The notes below the pieces were generated by a model. That model worked only from the letters and a program-made list of their open reading frames with translations. It was not told the DNA's origin and ran no database searches. The translations under genes were made by a program, and so were the position numbers. DNA of 64,000 nt from Viridothelium virens. Taxonomy: Eukaryota; Ascomycota; Dothideomycetes; Trypetheliales; Trypetheliaceae. The stretch covers positions 62,001 through 126,000 of the forward strand of contig ML991832.1 of assembly GCA_010094025.1 (NCBI GenBank), given 5' to 3'. Positions within the stretch are counted from its first letter, which is position 1. Each line of letters starts with the position of its first letter. This document shows positions 10,754-24,469 of the stretch, one piece after another.

Positions 10754-11493
10754 ATGGCTAGTACACAGGGAAGGGAGCGTCATCACCAAAGCAACCGCCG
10801 CAGACCTAAACCGCAAGTTTCCTGCAATTTCTGTAGGCGAAGGAAGTAAGAATTTCCGAATGATATGTTCGATGAGGATGGGAGATAATTGACATGATAG
10901 ATTAAAATGCAATCGAGGCCAGCCGTGCGAGACCTGCGCTCACCGGGGTCTCTCTCAGTCTTGCAAATACTCCGGGGCTGACGTTGCACATGTTACTTCC
11001 CAAAGCCAGTCAAATTACCCTGCTCCTATCGATATGCAAGCTCGAGTCGATGAACTTGAGGCGCAAGTCATATCTTTGAAGGTTCTCTTGAATGCCGCAA
11101 AACCAGCAAGTCTCAACAATGCAGAGTCTAACGAGCATGAGAACGCCCAGTGGACAGCGATTCTGGACAGAGTATGTCGTATTCCAACGATTAGCATACT
11201 CTACAAGCTAACGAGGCCATCTTTAGATCGGAGAGCTTAAAGACTACTTCCGAAGTCACTCAGGAGCCAATCCATTGCCCAACGAATCGGAAGTAGTAGC
11301 AAACCCAGCTGCACAGGATCATAGCAAAGACATCGCAGAACTCTCATCCCATCATGCTTCATCAGAGCATGTATCCGTGGCTGAATTGAAGAGACATCCG
11401 AACCGCCATTGGTCACATCTTTACGTACCTGTTGCACCTAAGGGCATGATCGGTAGTGCTTCTCCCTTTGGCACAGGCATGGTTGACTGGTGA
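10754..11493 (+). CDS. Zn2Cys6 transcription factor, short form lacking the middle-homology region
   Basis: Three exons: 10754-10845, 10901-11171 and 11227-11493, 209 aa. Joining exons 1 and 2 gives a perfect binuclear zinc cluster, CNFCRRRKLKC then CETC and a final Cys, spaced C-x2-C-x6-C-x5-C-x2-C-x8-C, near the N-terminus. A short heptad-like helix follows (MQARVDELEAQVISLKVLL), then the linker QWTAILDRIGELKDYF found in many regulators of this class. The protein ends at a TGA about 90 residues later, whereas family members normally run 500-900 aa with a fungal_trans domain. No such domain is visible in the next 2 kb. It may be a truncated relic, a short DNA-binding form, or a gene with a further intron that I could not place. 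Its position suggests a cluster-specific regulator. Confidence 0.7.
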
Positions 11494-13886
11494 AGATACC
11501 ATCAGTAGCCAGCACTCCACCCATCTCGTACAGTCTGAAGACGAATTGGTTTTTCGCCGCCCGAACGAATCTAACACCAGTCTTCCTCAGATTCAGAGCT
11601 AGCTTCTTCGAAGAAATTCTGCCAACTCCTACGGTCAGGTCTTCATTGGTCAAATACTGTGCCTTCAGATAGCTGTATAGCTGTGTCAGACTTCCTTCAG
11701 AAGTGTGATCACGCCAAACCGAGAAGAGTTGGGCGCTGACTGGCAAGAACAACAGCTATGGAACTCCTAGCTGATGCACTGCAGAATGAACCAGAGAATT
11801 ACTGTTGCCAGTGGAAGTCGTCTTGTGCGAGGACTGGTACCGAGGCAGTGGACAACAGAGGCGGATGGCCATTCTAGTCATACCCTGACTTCTCGCGGTG
11901 CTGTGCAGGTGCCAGGGTGGTATATGTCTACCTAGAAAGTTTGAAGGTGAAGACTTGCGACTAAAATCGGAAGCGCTATTGGGGCTATCAACCTGATTGG
12001 GAACGCTTATCCAGTTAAATTCTGGGAAACATGCTGCCCTTGAATGACGGCTGCCCTGAATTGTTGTTGTGTTAAGGGAGGAGCAAGGGTGGTGCACGGA
12101 CCATCCTCCGAGAGGGTCTTCACCTCCACCTAGGTAGCTAGCTACCATTAGACCTTACGACATCATGATGAATCAATGAAACCTTTTTCTTACAGAACTC
12201 CCTGTTCCACGTTAGAGTCGCCAGGAGACGCCTCTAACATGTTGATTGTTGAAATTGGGGATGGCCCACCCCCATATCGTGCCTGCCCGTCTAAGATAGA
12301 TCGAGAGGCGCTGGTCTATCCATTTTGACTCTCTGGTCTCTCACTCTCTCTTCTTTTTTCCTTAGGGATCACAAACATGTAAGTCAACCAATTCCCCTTG
12401 TCACACTCCCACACCAGAACAAATCGAAAAGGAAGCATCAGACACGTTCGATAAGCATCTATTTTTCCGGCTGGTTGTCAAAGCGAAGTACCTGTCGGCT
12501 AATCCTTCTGTTCAAATGAACCTGTGTTGGATTGCTGAGTTCTCCCCGCATTTTCCTGCCTACTTGTTGGACAAGAGCTAACATGATTTCACAGTTTTCG
12601 ACTACAGCATGTAAGTCAAGTCCTCTCCAAACGGATATACATGCGAGCCCTGTATCTGACCAGTTGGAAAGTAAAATGAATATCCCTAACGCTCGCTTCC
12701 GGCCTGGCGGCCTGGCGCCTCCGTCTCCTCCGCCCTCCCACGCGGTTGACAACAACATCCGCACATCGAAACTGGGGGGTGCCTCGCCAGAAAAGCAGCC
12801 ACACCTGTAGACTACCTCTACAGGGTACAAATTATTATTCGATGATCTCTTGAGTCTAAAAGGTGGTGGCTGTGTAATAGCAGACAAGCCTTATGTACAT
12901 ATGTGATCTTTTCTGTCTACTGCGTATGAAGCACCCCCCATTTTTGGTGTGCGGGTTTTTCTGACAACCGCGTGACACCGTAACAGACGCGTTAATGGCT
13001 TCTATCAATGCAGAGCTACGATGACGAAGCGTGGCTAAGCACCAGTCGAATTCTATTACGTCCGATATCTAGCTCCGATGGGCTTTCGTACAGCACATGA
13101 CACCACCGACCTCGGCCTGCGAGATCTACCTTATTCGTTCGTTTCCTTGGATTGATATCTTCGACATAATCGAGAACGATTTAGCTAGACCCCCGTTGAG
13201 AGAAAAATTGTATTCATAAAAAGGCCGAAGAAAGAATACAGGAAGGGTTCGTATACAGCAGAGCACAATACTATCCTCTTTCGTCGGGATGCAGCTTGTA
13301 GAATGGACCGACGGCCTCGTGGTCTCGTTGACCTCCTGGCGATGATTTGCGCTGTCTGCAACGTGCACCATTTTGGACCACCAGAGGATTGCTTGGGTCT
13401 ATGCTATGAGCTACGAAATGAATAAAGTGTTATACATCTGAGGCCTGTGCTACGAATTGATACGCGGCAGCGTGACAGCCAAATGGTACATCGGCTTGAG
13501 AGTGAAGACTTGGTCTCTCTCGTTGATAGCGTAAGATGCTAAAGGAGGTTGAAAGCTCTATATTGCTAGGTACGGTACAACATTAAAGGTGAGGATCTCG
13601 TACATACGACGATATCATCATAACCTGATAACAGCAGCGTGGGGTAAAAGGCCTCAAATATCATCTCTCAAGCGCTTCGACTTGAATGCAAATTCTATCC
13701 TGGGACCTTCGAAGATGTATGGCGCTTGAGTGCAGCCTCGATCCCGATTTCCGTAACCATTAGCAATGCAAAGGTCGCGTGAACTCCGAAGCCCTCCATG
13801 ATTCATAGAGGATATTGCAAACAACTCAATGCATCGACTTTACGCCGCTGCTTCCGTTGATAACCACATAGACTCTGTCAATGCTT
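11494..13886. other. 2.4 kb gene-poor stretch between the Zn2Cys6 gene and the PKS 3' end
   Basis: Right after the Zn2Cys6 stop, one frame stays open with linker-like text (EDTISSQHSTHLVQSED) for about 40 codons, as if it once continued the regulator. Beyond this, the short frames at 11438-11752 (minus), 11756-12148 (minus) and 12459-12887 (minus) carry no recognisable domain. Confidence 0.4.
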
Positions 13887-16800
13887 CTAATTTCGATCGT
13901 CACCACCAACAGCTTTCGTAATGACCTTTTCGCAGAACGCCGTCAACGAAGCCGCATTCAGAATATCCAAGGTCGTTACCAGCGCTCCTAGCTCTTTCCT
14001 CACCCAGTTTCGCACCTCTACCGCCGACAACGAGTCAATGCCGTATACGGACAGCGGACGCGCCGGGTCCATCGGCTCTGGAAGCTGCAACATCCGCACA
14101 AAGCATCCATTAACTGCATCCACCGTGGCCTTCAGCCTCGCCGCCGGATCTGCAGACTCGCTCCGCAACAGCAGAAGCACTGCCTGCAACTCCGCGTTGC
14201 CGCCCTTAACGCCCGTGGTGGCACTGCCAGCGCCAGCCAGGCCAGCGAAGAGGGCAGCGAAGCGCGCATCGCCTTTGAGGCTGGAGTCGGACGGCTGCGG
14301 CGCGATCAGGCCAGTGACCATCTGTGCGTCCGCGCCGGGGCTGGGCGCCGGGTGCTCTTGCTGCTGCAAGATCGAAAGATACAGGATCTTGCGCAGCAGG
14401 CTGTCGTTGATGCCCTTGAACGATCGCGTGTCGAACTGAGCATGCAGCTTGGCGTTCTCGGCAATCACACCGGCGTCCTCGATGACGCCGAGGTCGACGG
14501 AGCAGGCGGGCTGGCCGCGGGCGCGGCGGAACGCGGCGAAGGCGTCGAGAAAGACATTGGCGGCGGCGTAGTTGGCCTGGCCGCGGTTGCCGATGATGCC
14601 GGAAATGCTGGAGAGTAGGGTGAAGAAATCGAGGCTGAGATGCAGAGACTCTGCCGCGTTGTGTAGATTCCATGTGCCTTGAATCTTGCATTGGACAGCT
14701 TCGTGGTACTCGGCAAGCGTCATCTGATCGAAAGGCCGGTCCTGAGAGACGTGAGTCAGAGCTGTGTATTTGTATGAAGAGGTCTGCTCGATGGCGGTGG
14801 ATGAAAAATTGCCAACTTACCCGCAGAACCATTGCACCTTGGATGATACCTGCAATAGGAACGGTCGTCTGCTTGAAGGCATTTTTCACCTCTGTCGGGC
14901 TGACAACATCGGCAGTAAGAAGGTCGATTTGAGCTCCGAGAGCGTTGATCTGCTTCACGACGCCCCTTGACTTCTCGTCTGCGTACCCGCTACGAGACAT
15001 GACAGCAAGATGTTTGGCCCCGGTTCTGGCCAAATAGATAGCAAGAGAGCCGCAGAGGCCACGAAGACCACCAACAATTAGATAACAGCCGTCCTCGCGG
15101 AAACAGAGTGTCTGCGGCGCACGCCGAATCTGTTATCACACCAGATTAGCAACCATACGCATCGATACATCGTTGAATTATTCAAAGGCGGGTTTTCTTG
15201 GACTTACCGGGACCTGAATCTTTGCATTGGGACCATCCGAAAGCACAATCTTGCCAATGTGCGTTCCCGGCCGTAGGAACCGAATGGCAGCAGGAACGTC
15301 GGTCCATGAAAATTGGTGGATGGGGTTGATGGGTTTGATATGCCCGTTCTGGAAGAGCTCGAATAACTTGCCAAAAAGTTTTGCTACGAGTGCGTCGGGA
15401 GCCCTTTCGGGAGATAGATCGACCGCTCTAAACGAAATATTGCGGTCAAAGGGCATCATGGACAGGCTGTTGCGCTCGAGGATGTCCTTCTTTCCAATCT
15501 CGACCATGATGCCTCCATCAGCTAAGATGCGGAACGACTCCTCGAGCATATCACCGGTCAGAGAATTGAGGACGACATCCACGCCATAGCCATCCGTGGC
15601 CGCCAAAATCCGCTTCCCGAAGTCAGTGTTGCGCGAATTGAAAATGCGTTCGTCGCTCAGGCCGAAAGTTGACTGGAGAAACTGCCTCTTTTCGGGGCTG
15701 CCAACCGTGGCAAACACCTCAGCCCCAATGTACTTGGCAAGCTGAATTGCTGCAATGCCCACACCACCCGCGGCTGAGTGGATAAGGACCCGTTTGCCGG
15801 CAGACAGATTACCCAGGTCGAGGAGGGAATGGATGCTCGTCAAGTAGACGACCGCAAGTGTCGACGCCTCTTCGAACGTCATGTCGTCGGGGATACGATG
15901 AATACGTGAGGGCGTGGTCCGCAGCCGGTTCGCAAAACAACCCTTACCGAAAACCACAACACGATCCCCAACCGCGAACCCGGACACCCCTGGAGCAACT
16001 TGAGTGACCACCCCAGCTGCCTCGTGGCCCAATTGAGTCTCGTCGCCGGGTACGATGCCCATGGTGACGACCACGTCCTTGTAGTTGAGACCAGCCGCGC
16101 AGATCTCCACCTCGATCATGCCGTCTGGCAGCGGCGTTGGCTCGGGCGCTGTCTCAGTAAAGTGTACAGCATCGAGGTTCCCAAGGCGCTTACAATGCAG
16201 TTGAACGAGCGTCTTACACGCGTGCAGGTCTGCTGTTTCACTGGGGGCTGCGTCGAGCCTGTCGCTCTCTAACTTCGTGAGGGTTGCGTCAGGGATGAGA
16301 CGACTCACGTGCACGACGCCGCCGCGCTCGACGAATTCACTATCAACGGGAGTGTTATGCTCGTTGTTGGATGCGCTTAGCCGATCGAGGCACGCTGAAA
16401 TGGCAGCCACTGTGGCGTCTCCAGTTGGGCTCTCTACATCAAGGGTGATAAAGCGGAGCTGTTCCTCAGCACGGATGGTGCGGAAGAGACCAGAGATGGC
16501 GGCTTTGGTTGGATCAGTGACAGAGAGTTGTGCGCCTGTGGTGACCCAGAGCAGACGGCATCGCTGTTCGGCAAGGCGCTTGATCACATCCCATTGCTGC
16601 TGGTTGAGGCGATCCATGACGGAGGAGAATAGCTCATCGATGATGATGACGTCTGTACTGGACGTGATCTCTTGTAAGGGATTGGTGCAGGTCTGTACGC
16701 CCCACTGCTTCAGATTCAGGGCCTCAAGCACCCGGGCAATGTCGCTTGATCTCTCTACCTCTGGCTCAAGGAGGCTCACATGGGTGACGTTCGGGCGCAT

Positions 16801-19800
16801 CCTCTCCTCTATCTCGCCCTCCCTGAGCTGGCAGATGCATACATTGTTGCCAAGGGTTACTGTCTTGCCCAGCCGACTAAGCGCGGCCTCATCGAGTCCG
16901 GTTGCCACGATGAACCCTCCAGCGCAGACAGACGTAGCGAGACTTTCGATGATAATATCTGTTGTGACTCCTGATTGAGGCGTTGTCTTGACGATAGCGA
17001 GATCGAACTGCGTGCCCAGGGAAACGGCTGCCGGCTTGGCAGTGTCTACCAGATGGAATTGTGGGCTTGGCACACGCGAGCTCAGCTGCTCTTGGGCGCT
17101 GATGAAGATCTTTGGGTCTCGGACAGCGAAGTGATACTGTGAGCAAGCAGCTCGGATAGGGTTTGCCGGCTCTACGTCCTGCATCCAGAGATTGGATGCA
17201 TCTGTGGGATCCATGTTCAGTTCCAGCACGCTCAATGCGGGCTTCTTGTGCGCCACCAAGTTGAGAACATCGCTGATCGTCTTCGTTACAAACCAACCCT
17301 TCACAGCGGGCGTATCGGCTGCCGCCATGAGCATGTCGACATCTGCACCCCAAGTGAGATGCGTAAATGTGTGGCCCAGCCTGTCGCTGTCGCTCGTTTC
17401 GATCTCGCCTGATGCCAGGCCATTCATTTCGAAGAGTAAGGTACCGTCATTTGGATCATACAGCTCAACGCTGGTAGCATAGTTTCTGGCATGCTCGATA
17501 TTGCCAACCCCGAGGAAGCGTGCGGACGCATGAGCAATACCTTCGGTAGGCAGCTCCCGACCTCCTTCAACAACAATACTGTCAATGATCTTGGGTACAA
17601 GTGCGGCTGCTCTGGACGCAGGAAGGTCGCAGTTCCATAAGGACGATGATCCGGTCTGAAAGCAGGAGTCCATGACAGCAGGATGTAGCGGATAGTATGA
17701 CTGTCCAAGCGATGTGGATGGCGGAGGCTCAAGGTTGACGGTAGACCGCGTATTCCGCTTACCGATAGTGGCTTCGATCATCAGCTGTTTCTGAAAACAG
17801 GGGCCAAAATTGTATCCCAAGTCAGCCAGCGTCTTGTACCATGTACGAGCAGGCGTTGGGAGTTCCAGCGGCTTCGTCGCGCTGGCTGGGGCCTGTACGA
17901 CTTCATAATCGGTCTCAACGCACACCAGTCCAGTACTATGCACAGGGTCGACTGGAAGTGCATCCTGCACCGAACATACGCGGTATTCGTACCAACTCCG
18001 TGTCGACCCGCTTTTCGCAGGCGTGAGTGATAGCGTCAGCCGAGTCTCTACATTTTCCTCTAACATCAAGGCGCGAAGCAATTTTACATCTTGAAGTCGA
18101 AAACGGTAGCGGGCTGGTGCATGTTCCTGCCATTGTGTTGACATTGCGGTCTGGTACATAGCTTCGACCGCCATACCCACGTACGCAGCGGCTGGGAAGA
18201 CAATTTGACTGCCCAGCTTGTGGTCTCGTAGCCAAGGAATATCGCCAATCTTCAGGACCTTCTTGAATACAGGTGCCTGCCAAGCAGTGGCAGGTATTTT
18301 GGAGCCGAGAAGATCATGGTTGACGAATTTCTTGAACCGCCAATCCTTGCTAGCTCGCGTCTCGTGCCAGTAGCGGTTCGAATGGTTCCAGGCGTAATTT
18401 GGCAGGTCGACGATGGACCTGGCAGTGTGCTTGTCCACGCGATTGACCTTGCTCAAGTCGATAGCGCCGCCAGCAATGAACAATTGCCCAGCCGACTTGT
18501 ACATGGAATGCGTCGAGCCTGCACCACGTGTTAGCATTGACGTATACTGCGCATCTGCGGCCGCAGTTCCGGCGAGGCTCTTTTTGATCTGCGCGATTGG
18601 GCCTGAGAGGGCATTGCTAGGGCCAAGCTCAATGAGGAAGTCGGCGCCAGATTGAGTGGCGCGGAGCAGCTCTGATGCTGCTTGCATAAACTGCACAGGC
18701 GATACCATGTTACTCTTCCAATACGCTGCATCAGGTTTCTCGGTCGGCAGCATCTGCCTCCCCGTGACGGAGCTGAACACGCGCACGCTCGAGTTGCTGC
18801 CTTCGGGTTGCTGCTGAAATAAGCCGTCACGCAGCAGCATCTGCTCGTACACGACGCCGATCTCTGCCATATGGTCCGAATGGTACGCCAGGTCGACGAG
18901 TAGCATCCTGGCGAAATGACCGTCTTCTTGGAGTCGAGAACGAAGCTTCTCCAATGCCGATATGGTTCCTGACATGGTCAGACTGCTTGGGCTATTGTAG
19001 CAGGCAATCTGAACCTTGCCGTCCTGTTGTCCCAGGTACTCTGTCACTTTCTCAGGGCCGACGCCTACCGCAAGCATACCCACAGGCTCGACAGCGGCGC
19101 CAACCTTCTTAGCAGCCTGGCCACGGTAGAAGGCTGTTGTGATGGCCTCTGCGTGGGTGATGAGACCAGCCGCAGCCGCAGCAGCAATTTCACCCGATGA
19201 GTGGCCAACCACGGCCTGAGGACAGACGCCCCAATCTTTCAAGACATCTAGGAGGGCCAACTGCAACGCGGTCACGAGAGGTTGCGAGAACTCGGGTTGG
19301 CGTAGTGCTTCAGCGCTTCGAACAGCAGTCAGCTCCTCGAGAATTGACCAATGAGGCGGTTCGGGCAAAGCCTTCAAAACCCCGTCCAGGGCCTGAATGG
19401 TCTTCTTTGCAAGCGGAAAGTGCTTGATCAAGTCTGCACCCATCTGAGACCACTGTGCGCCTTGGCCAGTGAACACAAACCCGATTCGTGGAGGCGACGA
19501 TGCCTGTTTGCCCATGATAAGGGACTCCTCACCAAGCTGGGCCTTGCTCGAATGCGTGACAGCGAATGCTCGGTAGTATAATCGACTCCTCCTCTCAGAC
19601 AGAGTATAAGCCAAATCGCCGAGGTCAATTGACACCATTGGATTGAGGAGATGCGAGGACAGCGCCTTAGCATAATTCTTTAGCGAGCTCTGATCGTTGG
19701 CTGAGAACACGAGCAACGTTGGTGGACCCGCATTTTCTGCAGCGGCTTCGTTCTCCTCCTCGTCTTCATCGTCGTCGAAGAAGCTGGCCGTTACCTGCTG

Positions 19801-21390
19801 GTAGGACGAGACGTGGTCCGAGACAGGAGCATTTTCAAGAACCGCATGCGCATTGGCGCCTCCGAATCCAAATGAGTTGACGCTCGCCCGTCGAATAGCC
19901 GCTCGGCTCGGCCACCGGACGGACGTCCTACTGGCACGCACACGAGATGCCTTCCAGTCGATTCTGGGGTTTGGATCAATGAAAGTCGGGTTTCCGGGAA
20001 TTATGCCGCGCTCTACCGCCATGATTGCTTTGAGAAGACCAGACAACCCGGCGGCAGCCTCTGAGTGACCAATGTTACTCTTGATAGACCCAATCACCAA
20101 TTCACGACCATCCTCGCGGCCTTTCCCAAACACGGAGGCTGCACCTTGTACTTCTATCGGATCACCGGCAAGGGTTCCGGTGCCATGGCACTCGAGGAAC
20201 TGTGTAGCACTGAAGTCTCTGATACCCGCGTTCTTGTATGCTAACCTGGTGACAGTGGCTTGTGCGTCTGGGCTGGGGTTAGCAATGCCCGCAGTGCGAC
20301 CTGATGCATTTGCAGCCGTTCCCCGAATGACGGCACGAATTGGATCATGATCACGGATAGCGTCGTCGAGTCGTTTAAGATAGACGGCGTTGATTCCCTC
20401 TGCTTTGACGTATCCGTCGGCTTTGGAATCGAAGCTATGACACTTCCCCGAGGCGGATTGTGTCATATGCATCATGCCAACCTCCTCATTATGCTCAGGG
20501 GTAAGCCACATGTTCGCTCCTCCTACGATCATTCCATCAGCCTGGAAGCTGTCCAGGTAGCGGCAGGCGACATCTACTGAAACCAGACTCGCGGAGCAAG
20601 CGGTATCGATGGTCATGCTGGCAGAAGGCGTGATGAGTTAGCTGATGAATGCAGCCAGAATCGGATACAAAGAGTACGAAGCTCCTGCGACCGTTTACGT
20701 ACCTTGGACCACCTACGTTTAGGAAATGGCTCACCCGATTGCTCAAAATGGATGAAGCGAGACCAATGGTAATGGAGTCGGCTCTATCCTCCGGATCGCG
20801 ATTCTGGATAGCACCGTAATCTGGTCACTGTCAGCCATCATTGTGGTAAAATAGAATGCCTATAATATTTGAGACTTACCGATGAAATTTGTGCCGACTA
20901 TTACCCCCGTTTTCGTGCCGCTGAGTACTTCAAGTGGGATTCCGGCATTCTCCAGACACTCATATGTTACCTCCAGCATCTGGCGCTGCTGCGGATCCAT
21001 GGCGATGCAGTCAACCCGACTAATATTAAAAAATTGACCGTCGAAGACAGCGGGGTCTACGTCTTCTACAAACATACCACCGGGGGATTTCATCGTTCGA
21101 GGTCGTGTCGTCTTATCATAATGTCCGGCTAGACTGAATCGACTTTCTGGTGGTTCATTGACAGCGACGCCACCTCGTTGAAGGAAATCCCAAAGGGCCG
21201 TCGGCGAGGTACTGTGCCCTGGGAGGCGACAGCTCATCCCGACGACGGCAATTGGCACCTGGGTACGGTGAGCAGGATCGTGCCCCTCTGTTTCCTGAGG
21301 TAGCCCACTGAGTCCATCATCGCTAGAGCTATTACTCGTCACTGGCGTATCCGCTGGGCTCGCATAACTTGCAGACGTGCTTGATGCCAT
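13887..21390 (-). CDS. highly reducing type I polyketide synthase (KS-AT-DH-MT*-ER-KR-ACP)
   Basis: Five exons: 21390-20880, 20820-20703, 20617-15208, 15129-14821 and 14741-13887, 2,400 aa. The start at 21390 (MASSTSASYASP) follows family precedent; an in-frame ATG at 21543 would add 51 residues. KS: PIAVVGMSCRLPG, active Cys217 in DTACSAS, His354 and His394. An acidic linker (DDDEDEEENE) follows. AT: Ser683 in GHSSGEIA. DH: His1009 in DHKLGSQIVFP and Asp1193 in HPAVMDSCF. At about 1310-1500, where the C-methyltransferase belongs, the SAM motif is replaced by VLELNMDPTD. ER: HSAAGGVGIAA near 1823. KR: GGLRGLCGS near 2032 and Tyr2174 in GQANYAAAN. ACP: phosphopantetheine Ser2353 in GIDSLSAVE. 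No thioesterase is present. The enzyme makes a reduced, probably unmethylated polyketide. It is divergent from the exporter gene. Confidence 0.95.
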
Positions 21391-22737
21391 CTTGTCGCTT
21401 GCGTTCTGCCAACATCCAGCTTCCTGAACATTGACGAGTTTTGGTGCTCTATCCGTCTGGATTGAAATGAAAGTGAGGGCGTTCTCTGGAAAAAACAAGA
21501 AAGAGTAGGTGAACTCCAACCACGTAAGTATAAACTGTGCCACCCATCTCTACACCGACTATTATGAGGTATTAGTTCCGAAGGCTTCAACATCGGCATC
21601 TCAGGCGCACCGCGTAGTATGCTGGCGAAGTTCGCGTCAAACTCCGAGAGTCTTACGATTGCGATATCGATGCAGCTTAGTTGCAGTTCAGATACGGCGT
21701 TCTTCAATTGCGGCTTAGCCACGGACCCATCGTCATGTACGGAGCACTGTCGACCCAATATGCGCCCTTGTATACCATCTAACGATTTCGAGTGCGAGAT
21801 GCGGCGTCGATCCGACATTATCGCGTAAGCAGATTCAGGCACTTTTTCCCTTGTTTGTTTTAAAATTTTACCCAAAAGATAATGAAGAGAATCTTTGGCG
21901 ATCTAAAGCAATGCAGGTCAGCTGCATGTCAGAGAAGCCCGCTAGCGCGCAAACTCCTCCAACGGTTTGGTCCAGGACCCATGCGAATGTTCTAGTTGCC
22001 CGTAAGCATCTCAGGGACTCAACAATCCGTCGTGTGGCACATGTTGATCATTGAGCTTGAACCTGAGCAGGAGAATTGTGGGTACAGAACCACAGATTCA
22101 GCTGTGCTAAATATGTTCGTGCGCCAATGCAATGTCCATGTGAGCCAACGTACAGCACTTACCACATCTATGCCCCTGCTTCAGCCTTGTCTTATCTTGG
22201 TGAAAAAAGCGAATTCAGGTCATCAAATACTGCCAGCTCCGTATCGCTTTCCGCAACTTAGCCAAGCGGGTGAGCTGAGGAGCCCCACAAGACAATATTC
22301 CTTACTCCGTTTCACAGTACCCCTGAATGTCGCTCCACAGCAAGCGACAGTAAACAGGTAAGTGTGTCCCACTGAGCAGCTACCTCATATGTGGTCGCTT
22401 CTATCTGTAAACTCTATGAGAGAGAATTGCGTTTCTACGAGAAAGTTGCCGTTCTTTCCAGGCAGCCGTATGGTATTCCACACAAAATGTTACAGTCAAT
22501 CGTAGGTAAAACCGAGTCACTTTGTATTTAGTTGGGAAAACTATTCAAATAGCACATTAATAATCGACAACGCTTTCGGAACGGGCCACATGATATAGTC
22601 CGAATATACTTATGTCCCGTCCTGATCTCGTTTTTTTGCAGTGTTTGGCTCAACTTTTTTCCCTCCTCGCTGCTGACTATTCAATAGCAAGAAACTCTGA
22701 ATTAATAGTATCTATCGTTTCCTGGAAGCTGTTCATT
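21391..22737. promoter_or_regulatory. divergent promoter region of the PKS and the MFS exporter
   Basis: 1.35 kb between diverging starts. It contains only short unsupported frames. The PKS and its likely exporter would be co-regulated from here. I looked for the TOXE binding consensus ATCTCNCGNA and found no exact match. Confidence 0.5.
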
Positions 22738-24469
22738 ATGGACGACGCTTCTGGTGAAAAAGCCAGCTTCGCGACGCCTCCATCCATGGACCCGTTGATA
22801 TCTCCAGCTGGACGCTGCGACAAGAGTCTCGAACCTGCAGCGCACGAAGTTGAGAAGAATAATAGCACACCTAGCGAAATTGTCTATCCAGGAACGCTCA
22901 AGCTAGTCCTGATCCTCAGCGTCTCCGCGCTCTCAATTTTCCTCGTCGCTCTCGATAACACTATCATCTCGACTGCCATCCCACGTATCACCGACGACTT
23001 CCACAGCCTTGATGATGTTGCTTGGTATGGCAGCGGCTTTCTGGTCACAATGGCCGCCTTTCAATCCATGTGGGGCAAGGCCTACAAGTACTTTTCCGTC
23101 AAGCTCGTCTCCTTGGTTGCTATCCTTGTGTTCGAGATCGGTAGTCTGATTTGTGCAGTCGCACCGAACTCGACAACACTCATCGTTGGCCGCGCAATCG
23201 CTGGCCTTGGTGGAGCTGGGATCGGATCCGGGTCTTACTTGATCGTAGCACTCAGTGCACCGCCCTCTAAGATGCCTGCACTGCAGGGAGTCATATCGGC
23301 CAGCTTTGCCATCGCTAGTGTTGCTGGACCTCTGGTAGGTGGTGCCTTTACGCAAGACGTCACGTGGAGATGGTAAGTTAATTTTCATTCTTACGAACGT
23401 AGCAAGAATAACACAAGCCAGGTGTTTCTGGATCAATCTTCCCATCGGCGGAGTTGCTTTTGTATTCATAACGATCTTCTATACAACGCCCGATCATGCG
23501 AAGCCGGTCCGGGCCACGTGGAGAGAGAAGCTACTGCAAATGGATTTTGTCGGCACATTCCTTCTCCTCGCATCCGTTATCTGTTTCCTCCTAGCCATGC
23601 AATGGGGTGGCGTCGATAAAGCGTGGTCGTCTTCCGATGTTATTGGAACACTCATTGGCGCCGGACTCATCTTTATCGTCTGGATTTTTGTCGAAATACG
23701 TCTCGGGGAACGGGCCGCACTCAACATCCGCCTGCTAAAATCGAGAACCATACAACTCCTAATGCTCCATCAGAGTACCCTTTGCAGTTGCTTCTTTATA
23801 CTGCTATACTATCTGCCTATCTACTTTCAGGCCGTCTCCGGAGTGACTGCGGCGTCGTCGGGCGTTCGGAATATCCCGCTTATCGCTACCAGCTGCATCT
23901 TCACCATCCTGTCCGGCCTTATCATATCAAAGACAGGCGAGTTTCAGCAACTTATGATCGTGGGCAATATTCTCGTCACCGTTGGTTCGGGATTGATCTA
24001 CACGCTCGACGCTGGTAGTTCTGCGGGGGAATGGATCGGGTACCAAATCGTTATCGGTGTTGGTCTTGGGTTAAGCGTACAGGTCGCTGTCGTCGTCTGC
24101 CAAAGCATAGTTGATCCTGCTGATCTGAGCGCGGCTTCTGCAATGGTCCTGTTCTTCCAGCTCGGTGCCGCATCGGTGTGGCTATCTATCGCACAGGCTC
24201 TATTCGGCAATAAGTTGATACAGCTATTAGCCCAGGATTTTGGACCTACGCGTGGTAACCAATTATTTGCTGCCGGTGCCACCGCATTGAGAAGCTTGTT
24301 ATCCGGCGAGGCGGTTGAATTCGCTGTTCAGGGTTATGTGGCAGGGCTTAAAGACGCGTATGTGGTATCCATTGCATTAGCTGGATTTGCAAGCATTGTT
24401 GTGATTGCCGCGATCTTCGTCGACCGACGGAAACTTCGCTGGGGCACTTCGGCAGTCGGGGCAACGTAG
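22738..24469 (+). CDS. major facilitator superfamily exporter, DHA2-type (14 membrane spans)
   Basis: Two exons: 22738-23372 and 23422-24469, 560 aa. The splice restores VTWRWCFWINLPIGG, the conserved loop of this family. I chose the ATG at 22738 (MDDASGEKASF); an upstream in-frame ATG at 22612 would add 42 residues to a soluble tail. After about 55 cytoplasmic residues come hydrophobic spans, with the DHA2 signature ALDNTIISTAIPRITDDF in and after span 1, and the antiporter-type region GAGIGSGSYLIVAL and ASVAGPLVGGAF. Length and span number fit the 14-TMS group that includes TOXA-type toxin pumps. It most likely exports the cluster product across the plasma membrane and gives self-protection. 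Confidence 0.9.

Noticed and set aside
11438-11752. 104-codon minus frame overlapping the Zn2Cys6 3' end
   Set aside because: Overlaps a supported exon on the other strand; no domain recognised.
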